Shown here: piece after piece, positions 12,794-17,362 of the stretch
How the letters are laid out: each line of letters begins with the position of its first letter
Position numbering within the stretch: position 1 is the first letter of the stretch
NCBI GenBank assembly: GCA_002377245.1
Contig: DFPL01000257.1
Span: 1 to 17,362 of the forward strand
Length of the DNA stretch: 17,362 nt
From: Enterobacteriaceae bacterium UBA3516
GTDB lineage: Bacteria > Pseudomonadota > Gammaproteobacteria > Enterobacterales > Enterobacteriaceae
Direction of reading: 5' to 3'
Position numbers and translations under genes: made by a program
Notes under the pieces: model-generated
What the model was told of the DNA's origin: nothing
Seen by the model: the letters and a program-made list of their open reading frames with translations, nothing else
Database searches by the model: none

Positions 12794-13846
12794 ATGACCG
12801 TTTCATCGCAAAACGCTCAGGACATCTGGCAGCAGTACCAGACCCTCAAAACCCATTCGCCTGCAAAATATGCGCGCGATCTCGCCCACGATCTGGCCAT
12901 CAGTGAGGCGGAACTCACCTTCGCCCGTGTCGGTCATGATGCCGTGCGTCTCAACGACGATGCCCATACGATCCTGAGCGCCCTTGAAACCGTCGGCGAA
13001 ACCAAGTGCATTTGCCGCAACGACTATGCCGTCCACGAACAGCTCGGCAGCTTCACGAATCTAAAAATCGGTGAACACGCGGGCCTGGTGCTGAATCCAC
13101 GTGCCCTTGACCTGCGTCTGTTCATTACCCAATGGGCCAGCGCCTTTGCCCTGCATGAGCAGGGCCCGCACGGTGAACGCCAGAGTATTCAGTTCTTCGA
13201 CCGGCAGGGCGATGCACTATTGAAAGTGTACGCCACGGCGAACACCGTGCGGAGCGCATGGGATGACCTGATCGCCACGTTCACTGCGACCCCATCTCTC
13301 CCGCTAAACCTGAAACCGGAGGAAAAGCCTCACTACGCCACGGACAGCGATGCCGCTGCGCTCGACAGGGCATGGCGGGCGATGACGGACGTGCATCAAT
13401 TCTTTGGCTTGCTGAAGAAAAACAACATCACGCGCCAGCAGGCATTTCGCCTGGTGGGGGATGACCTGGCCTGCCTGGTGAGTAACGAGGCGCTGCCGCA
13501 ATTGCTGGATACCGTCGTGGCTCAGGGCAACGAAATCATGATCTTTGTCGGCAACCGGGGGTGTACGCAGATTTTCACCGGCGCACTGGAAAAAGTGATG
13601 CCGATGAAAGGCTGGCTCAACATCTTCAACACCGCGTTTACCCTGCATCTGCGTGCTGACGCCATTGCTGAAAGCTGGATTACCCGTAAACCTACGGCCG
13701 ATGGACACGTCACCAGCCTGGAACTCTTCGCCGCCGACGGCACGCAGATAGCCCAACTGTACGGGCAGCGCAGCGAAGGCACGGTTGAACAACCGCAATG
13801 GCGCGCGCAGGTGGATGCGTTAACCGGAAAAGGAAAAGCGGCATGA
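12794..13846 (+). CDS. hmuS: HmuS/HemS/ChuS-family cytoplasmic heme-degrading or heme-handling protein, 350 aa
   Basis: This cytoplasmic protein receives imported heme. ChuS and HmuS relatives degrade heme to release iron, while others act as heme carriers. The protein has the usual duplicated architecture: an N-terminal half with R-N-D-Y-A-V-H-E-Q-L-G-S-F and a C-terminal half with VGNRGCTQIFTG. The candidate axial heme ligand His201 sits in WRAMTDVHQFFGLLKKNN, the region holding the known histidine of ChuS/HemS. Length is typical for the family. The ATG has AAGAAGGAAG about 8 nt upstream. Its stop overlaps the start of hmuT (ATGA), so the two are translationally coupled. It follows the receptor gene after a terminator-like hairpin. 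Confidence 0.95.
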   Translation: MTVSSQNAQDIWQQYQTLKTHSPAKYARDLAHDLAISEAELTFARVGHDAVRLNDDAHTILSALETVGETKCICRNDYAVHEQLGSFTNLKIGEHAGLVLNPRALDLRLFITQWASAFALHEQGPHGERQSIQFFDRQGDALLKVYATANTVRSAWDDLIATFTATPSLPLNLKPEEKPHYATDSDAAALDRAWRAMTDVHQFFGLLKKNNITRQQAFRLVGDDLACLVSNEALPQLLDTVVAQGNEIMIFVGNRGCTQIFTGALEKVMPMKGWLNIFNTAFTLHLRADAIAESWITRKPTADGHVTSLELFAADGTQIAQLYGQRSEGTVEQPQWRAQVDALTGKGKAA

Positions 13847-14658
13847 AAAAAATCCTGATGCTGCTGGTGGCCTTGCCATTGATGGCGCAGGCCGTCGAAC
13901 GCGTCATCCCTCTGGGGGGCGATGTGACTGAAATTGCCTGGGCGCTGGGGGCGGGCGACACGCTGGTGGCGCGTGATACGACCAGCACCTGGCCGGCTGA
14001 GGTGATGAAGCTGCCGAACGTCGGCTATGTGCGCCAGCTCAACGCGGAAGGCATTCTTTCCCTGCGACCGACGCTGGTGCTCGCCAGTGCGCAGGTGCAG
14101 CCTTCGCAGGTACTCGACAGGCTAAGCGAAAATCATGTCAACGTCGTGACGGTACCGGGCGGTTACTCACTCGCGTCGATCGCTAAAAAAGTGGACGTGA
14201 TTGCTGACGCGCTGGGTAAAAAAGAGCAGGGCGCTATGCTGCGTAAGCAGCTTGACGACGAGATTGCGACGCTGCCTAAACAGCCGCTCAACAAGCGGGT
14301 GCTCTTTATTCTGAGCCATGGCGGGATGGGGGCGATGGTGGCGGGTCAACAAACTGCGGCAGACGGTGCGATTCGCGCCGCCGGGCTGACGAATGCGATG
14401 CAAGGCTTTGAAAATTATCGCGGCCTTTCTCAGGAAGGGATCATTGCCAGCCAGCCGGATCTGGTGGTCATCTCGGCGGATGGCGTGAAAAGCATGGGCG
14501 GGGAAGAGAACCTGTGGAAACTACCTGGCCTTGCGCAAACGCCTGCCGGGCGTAACAAACAGGTCCATATCATTGACGATATTGCCCTGTCAGGCTTTAG
14601 CGTACGCACGCCTCAGGCACTGCAAGACTTACGCGCCAAAGCCGAGTCACTGCCCTGA
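13843..14658 (+). CDS. hmuT: Periplasmic heme-binding protein HmuT of a heme ABC transporter, 271 aa
   Basis: This class III periplasmic binding protein carries heme to the HmuUV importer. A signal peptide MKKILMLLVALPLMAQA precedes VERVIPLGG. The two conserved glutamates that dock to permease arginines are visible as Glu69 (NAEGILSLRP) and the Glu in SQEGIIASQPDLV. Heme-ligand candidates are Tyr108 in PGGYS and His159 in ILSHGG, by analogy with the Tyr and Tyr/His ligands of ShuT and Yersinia HmuT; exact equivalence was not aligned. The start at 13843 is preferred to an upstream in-frame ATG at 13798 because it begins the signal peptide, has AAAGGAAAAG upstream and overlaps the hmuS stop by 4 nt. 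It shares 1 nt with hmuU (TGATG). Confidence 0.95.
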   Translation: MKKILMLLVALPLMAQAVERVIPLGGDVTEIAWALGAGDTLVARDTTSTWPAEVMKLPNVGYVRQLNAEGILSLRPTLVLASAQVQPSQVLDRLSENHVNVVTVPGGYSLASIAKKVDVIADALGKKEQGAMLRKQLDDEIATLPKQPLNKRVLFILSHGGMGAMVAGQQTAADGAIRAAGLTNAMQGFENYRGLSQEGIIASQPDLVVISADGVKSMGGEENLWKLPGLAQTPAGRNKQVHIIDDIALSGFSVRTPQALQDLRAKAESLP

Positions 14659-15653
14659 TGCGTCGGGTGGCTTCGCGCATGCTGCTGGCAGTAGCGGTAC
14701 TACTGGTGGGCATGACGTTACTGGCGACCACCATTGGGGCGATGCGTCTGCCGCTGGCGAGTCTCTGGCCGGGCGGCGATGAAGGATTGCGCCAGATTTG
14801 GCTGACCATACGGTTGCCACGCGTTTTGCTGGCGCTGCTGGTGGGATCGTCGCTGGCGCTGTGCGGCTGTGTGTTGCAGGGATTATTCCGCAATCCGCTC
14901 GCTGACCCGAGCCTGCTGGGCGTCAGTGGCGGGGCGGCACTGGCGGTGGCCATGTGGCTGGTATTGCCTTTTTCTGTCCCGGCAATCATCGCGCTGTATG
15001 CCCCCATGGTGGCGGCTTTCGTTGGCAGCTTGTCGGTGATGGTGGTCATTTTTATGCTAAGCCAGTCGGAGGATGGCACGCTCTCGCGGCTGCTGCTGGT
15101 CGGTATTGCGATTAACGCATTGTGTGCGGCGGCGGTAGGGATGCTGTCATGGATCAGTAACGATGCCCAGCTTCGCCAGCTTTCTCTCTGGGGGATGGGC
15201 ACCATCGGGCAGGCGCAGTGGTCGATGCTGCTGGTCGCCGCCACCCTGATGGTGCCGTCGTCGCTGGTGGTCTGGCGCATGGCTGCACAACTCAACCTCC
15301 TGCAACTCGGCGACGAAGAGGCCCACTACCTCGGCGTAAACGTCCCGAAATTACAGCGCCTGATGCTGCTGTGCAGCGCCTTACTGGTAGCGTCGTCAGT
15401 GGCTATCTGCGGCATTATTGGTTTTATCGGCCTTGTGGTACCGCATCTCATGCGCCTTTGGCTGGGTGCCGATCACCGTGCACTGGTGCCAGGTTCCCTG
15501 CTGATGGGCGCGCTCTTGCTGCTGGTCGCCGACACCGTTGCCCGTACCCTGGTTGCACCGGCGGAAATGCCAGTAGGGCTTATCACCAGCATCATTGGGG
15601 CCCCCTGGTTTTTGTGGATGATATTCAAACAGGGAAAAGCAGCGCATGGATAA
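14658..15653 (+). CDS. hmuU: Heme ABC transporter permease HmuU (FecCD/BtuC family), 331 aa
   Basis: This inner-membrane permease forms a homodimer with two HmuV ATPases and accepts heme from HmuT. It is very hydrophobic, with about ten membrane segments, as in BtuC. Family landmarks include RLPRVLLALLVGSSLALCGCVLQGLFRNPLADPSLLGVSGG near the N-terminus, the coupling-helix region around LGDEEAHYLGVNVPKLQ, and GFIGLVVPHLMRLWLGADHR followed by PAEMPVGLITSIIGAPWFLWM at the C-terminus. Length is normal for the family. The start codon overlaps the hmuT stop in TGATG and the end overlaps hmuV by 8 nt, so the three genes are tightly coupled. A long antisense open frame inside it is a shadow of its GC-rich codons. 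Confidence 0.95.
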   Translation: MRRVASRMLLAVAVLLVGMTLLATTIGAMRLPLASLWPGGDEGLRQIWLTIRLPRVLLALLVGSSLALCGCVLQGLFRNPLADPSLLGVSGGAALAVAMWLVLPFSVPAIIALYAPMVAAFVGSLSVMVVIFMLSQSEDGTLSRLLLVGIAINALCAAAVGMLSWISNDAQLRQLSLWGMGTIGQAQWSMLLVAATLMVPSSLVVWRMAAQLNLLQLGDEEAHYLGVNVPKLQRLMLLCSALLVASSVAICGIIGFIGLVVPHLMRLWLGADHRALVPGSLLMGALLLLVADTVARTLVAPAEMPVGLITSIIGAPWFLWMIFKQGKAAHG

Positions 15654-16425
15654 TCGACTGACCGCGGAACGCCTTCGTCTTGACAGGGGAAAACGTCGAT
15701 TAATTGATGATGTTTCCCTGACGCTGGACGCGGGCGAAATGGTGGCACTGATCGGCCCTAACGGCGCGGGGAAATCTACGTTATTACGCTTGCTGACCGG
15801 TTATCTACCGGTTCGCTTCGGTGAGTGCCGTATCGGTGAGTTGCCCCTCGACCGGTGGTCACCAGAGACCCTCTCTCGCCGCCGCGCGGTGATGTTACAA
15901 CACACCCAACTGCGTTTTGACTGGCAGGTCGAAAGCATTGTGGCCATGGGCCGCGCCCCCTGGGGAAAGAAACAGGAACAGGACATTATTCAGCAGGTGA
16001 TGGCGCTGACCGACTGCCTGCCGCTGGCCGGGCGCCACTACGCCACCCTGTCCGGCGGAGAGCAGCAGCGGGTCCAACTGGCCCGCAGCCTGGCGCAGCT
16101 TTGGCAAGATGACGGCCCCCAGGGATGGCTCTTTCTGGACGAACCCACTTCAGCGCTGGATCTCTATCATCAACAGCAGTTGCTTCGTCTGATGAAAAAC
16201 CTGACGCAGAAGGGAAATCTGCACGTCTGCGTGGTGCTGCACGATCTGAACCTTGCCGCGCTTTGGGCCGACCGTATTCTGCTGTTGCATCAGGGCAAAG
16301 TCGTGGCGCAGGGGACGCCAGAAGAGGTGATTGTGCAACCGATCATCGAAAAGTGGTACGGCGCCGAGGTAAGGGTGGAATCACATCCCGACAGAGAAAC
16401 ACCGCAGGTCTTTTTGATGCAATAA
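15646..16425 (+). CDS. hmuV: Heme ABC transporter ATPase HmuV, 259 aa
   Basis: This is the cytoplasmic ATPase that powers heme import through HmuU. All ABC motifs are intact: Walker A GPNGAGKST (37-45), Q-loop Gln85 (VMLQHTQ), signature LSGGEQQ (135-141), Walker B WLFLDEP with Asp165-Glu166, D-loop SALD (169-172), and switch His199 (VVLHDLN). Length is typical of HmuV. The ATG at 15646 overlaps the hmuU stop and has AGGGA about 10 nt upstream. It is the last gene of the operon, followed at once by a strong hairpin shared with the convergent katG. Confidence 0.96.
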   Translation: MDNRLTAERLRLDRGKRRLIDDVSLTLDAGEMVALIGPNGAGKSTLLRLLTGYLPVRFGECRIGELPLDRWSPETLSRRRAVMLQHTQLRFDWQVESIVAMGRAPWGKKQEQDIIQQVMALTDCLPLAGRHYATLSGGEQQRVQLARSLAQLWQDDGPQGWLFLDEPTSALDLYHQQQLLRLMKNLTQKGNLHVCVVLHDLNLAALWADRILLLHQGKVVAQGTPEEVIVQPIIEKWYGAEVRVESHPDRETPQVFLMQ

Positions 16426-16426
16426 A

Positions 16427-16459
16427 AAACCGGCAAGCAGGGGGCCTGCTTGCCGGTTT
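16427..16459. terminator. Bidirectional terminator between hmuV and katG
   Basis: AAACCGGCAAGCAGG (16427-16441) pairs perfectly with CCTGCTTGCCGGTTT (16445-16459) around a GGG loop, a 15-bp stem. On the minus strand it runs into TTTTTTATT and is a strong terminator for katG. On the plus strand only TTTA follows, so it is weaker for hmuV. Confidence 0.9.
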
Positions 16460-16471
16460 ACAGCGCGAGAA

Positions 16472-17362
16472 TTACAGGTCGAAACGATCCAGATTCATCA
16501 CTTTCGTCCAGGCGGCAACGAAGTCCGTCACGAACTTCTGCTTCGCATCGTCACTGGCGTACACTTCCGCCAGCGCGCGCAGGATGGAGTTCGAACCAAA
16601 TACCAGGTCCGCACGGGTTGCGGTGTATTTGACCTCGCCGGTTTTACGGTCGCGGCCTTCAAACAGCTCCGCTTGCTCATCAACCGGTTTCCATGCGGTG
16701 CGCATATCCAGCAGATTCACGAAGAAATCGTTACTGAGCACACCAACGCGGTCGGTAAAGACGCCGTGTTTGCTACCATCAAAGTTGGTGCCCAGCACGC
16801 GCATCCCGCCTAACAGAACGGTCAGTTCCGGCGCACTCAGCGTCAACTGTTGGGCCTTGTCGATAAGCAGCGTTTCGGTCGTTATCTCATCGCGCTCACG
16901 ACGATAGTTGCGAAAACCATCCGCCAGCGGCTCCAGCAGTTTGAACGATTCAACATCCGTCTGATCCAGACGGGCATCAACCCGGCCAGGGGTGAACGGC
17001 ACGCTAGCCTGCACGCCAGCGGCTGCCGCAGCTTGCTCAATCCCAACGACACCCGCCAGCACGATGATATCCGCCAGCGAGGCTTTGCCTGATGCCTGCT
17101 GAATGGCCTGCAGGGCAGGTAAGGCTTTGAGCGCAACGGCGTTGACCGGCCAGCCGTTTTGCGGGGCCAGCGCCAGACGCGCACCGTTTGCGCCACCCCG
17201 TTTATCCCCACCACGGAAGGTAGACGCTGAGGCCCAGGCAACCGAAATCAACTCACTCACCGACAAACCTGCACCGGCAATCGCCACTTTCAGGCTGGCA
17301 ATGTCGGCATCGGTCGGATGGTGAATAGCTGCCGGTAACGGATCCTGCCAAATCAGATCTTC
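16472..17362 (-). CDS. katG: Catalase-peroxidase KatG, C-terminal part (N-terminus outside the window)
   Basis: The frame is open from the window edge to the TAA at 16472-16474, giving 296 residues that correspond to the C-terminal, non-heme-binding domain of KatG. Diagnostic stretches include DLIWQDPLP, SELISVAWASASTFRGGDKRGGANGARLAL, KASLADIIVLAGVVG, PFTPGRVDARLDQTD, LTVLLGGMRVLGTNFDGS and the terminal VMNLDRFDL. The enzyme removes hydrogen peroxide as catalase and peroxidase. The heme-binding active site and Met-Tyr-Trp adduct are in the missing N-terminal domain, so activity cannot be judged. The C-terminus looks complete and undamaged. It is convergent with the heme operon and shares its terminator. 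The promoter (OxyR/RpoS-controlled in E. coli) is out of view. Confidence 0.97.
   Translation of the reverse strand, partial: EDLIWQDPLPAAIHHPTDADIASLKVAIAGAGLSVSELISVAWASASTFRGGDKRGGANGARLALAPQNGWPVNAVALKALPALQAIQQASGKASLADIIVLAGVVGIEQAAAAAGVQASVPFTPGRVDARLDQTDVESFKLLEPLADGFRNYRRERDEITTETLLIDKAQQLTLSAPELTVLLGGMRVLGTNFDGSKHGVFTDRVGVLSNDFFVNLLDMRTAWKPVDEQAELFEGRDRKTGEVKYTATRADLVFGSNSILRALAEVYASDDAKQKFVTDFVAAWTKVMNLDRFDL

Noticed and set aside
14597..15295. 232-codon open frame antisense to hmuU
   Set aside because: It is a shadow of a GC-rich membrane protein gene and is rich in Ser/Thr/Arg as expected from the complement of hydrophobic codons.
1..17362. CRISPR array, insertion sequence, phage or plasmid features
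   Set aside because: No spaced direct repeats, transposase or integrase genes, or terminal inverted repeats were seen. The genes are ordinary chromosomal types in intact operons.

Overview
The window looks like chromosomal DNA of an enterobacterium, probably Enterobacter or a close relative. The protein sequences (a YciG-type KGG stress protein, a heme uptake operon, KatG) read as enterobacterial, and GC is moderate to slightly high with compact operons. The genus cannot be fixed by eye. No insertion sequence, phage gene, tRNA, rRNA or CRISPR array was seen.

Layout. Positions 1-1021 hold the end of an unrecognised exported-looking protein and a 188-residue secreted protein of unknown function. 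A MscS-type mechanosensitive channel follows on the minus strand (1104-2213) with a sigma-S-like promoter. A class I glutamine amidotransferase (2502-3203) is convergent with an AcoR-like sigma-54 activator (3206-4969, minus). The activator is divergent from an ExaC/AcoD-type aldehyde dehydrogenase (5240-6760). The 270 bp between them carry a full sigma-54 control region: an inverted-repeat operator, an IHF-like site and a -24/-12 promoter.

Positions 6761-7793 hold a KGG general stress protein, a 24-codon small ORF with a strong ribosome binding site and its own terminator, a structured RNA leader, and a gene-poor stretch. Next is a three-gene operon (7794-9777): a stand-alone CheY-like receiver, a CheC-like phosphatase with two intact active sites, and a PAS-GGDEF diguanylate cyclase. 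A sigma-28-like promoter lies upstream. This phospho-relay to c-di-GMP module is the least familiar system in the window, since CheC-type phosphatases are not part of the standard enterobacterial chemotaxis set.

A SelW-like CxxC protein (9836-10126, minus) is divergent from a Fur-box-controlled heme operon (10313-16425). That operon encodes an outer-membrane TonB-dependent receptor, a cytoplasmic heme-degrading or heme-handling protein, a periplasmic heme-binding protein, an inner-membrane permease and an ATPase. Together they form an outer membrane to cytoplasm heme import and utilisation route. The receptor lacks the FRAP and NPNL motifs and the histidine between them that mark classical HemR/HmuR receptors. 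The window ends in the C-terminal half of katG (minus strand), which shares a strong bidirectional terminator with hmuV.
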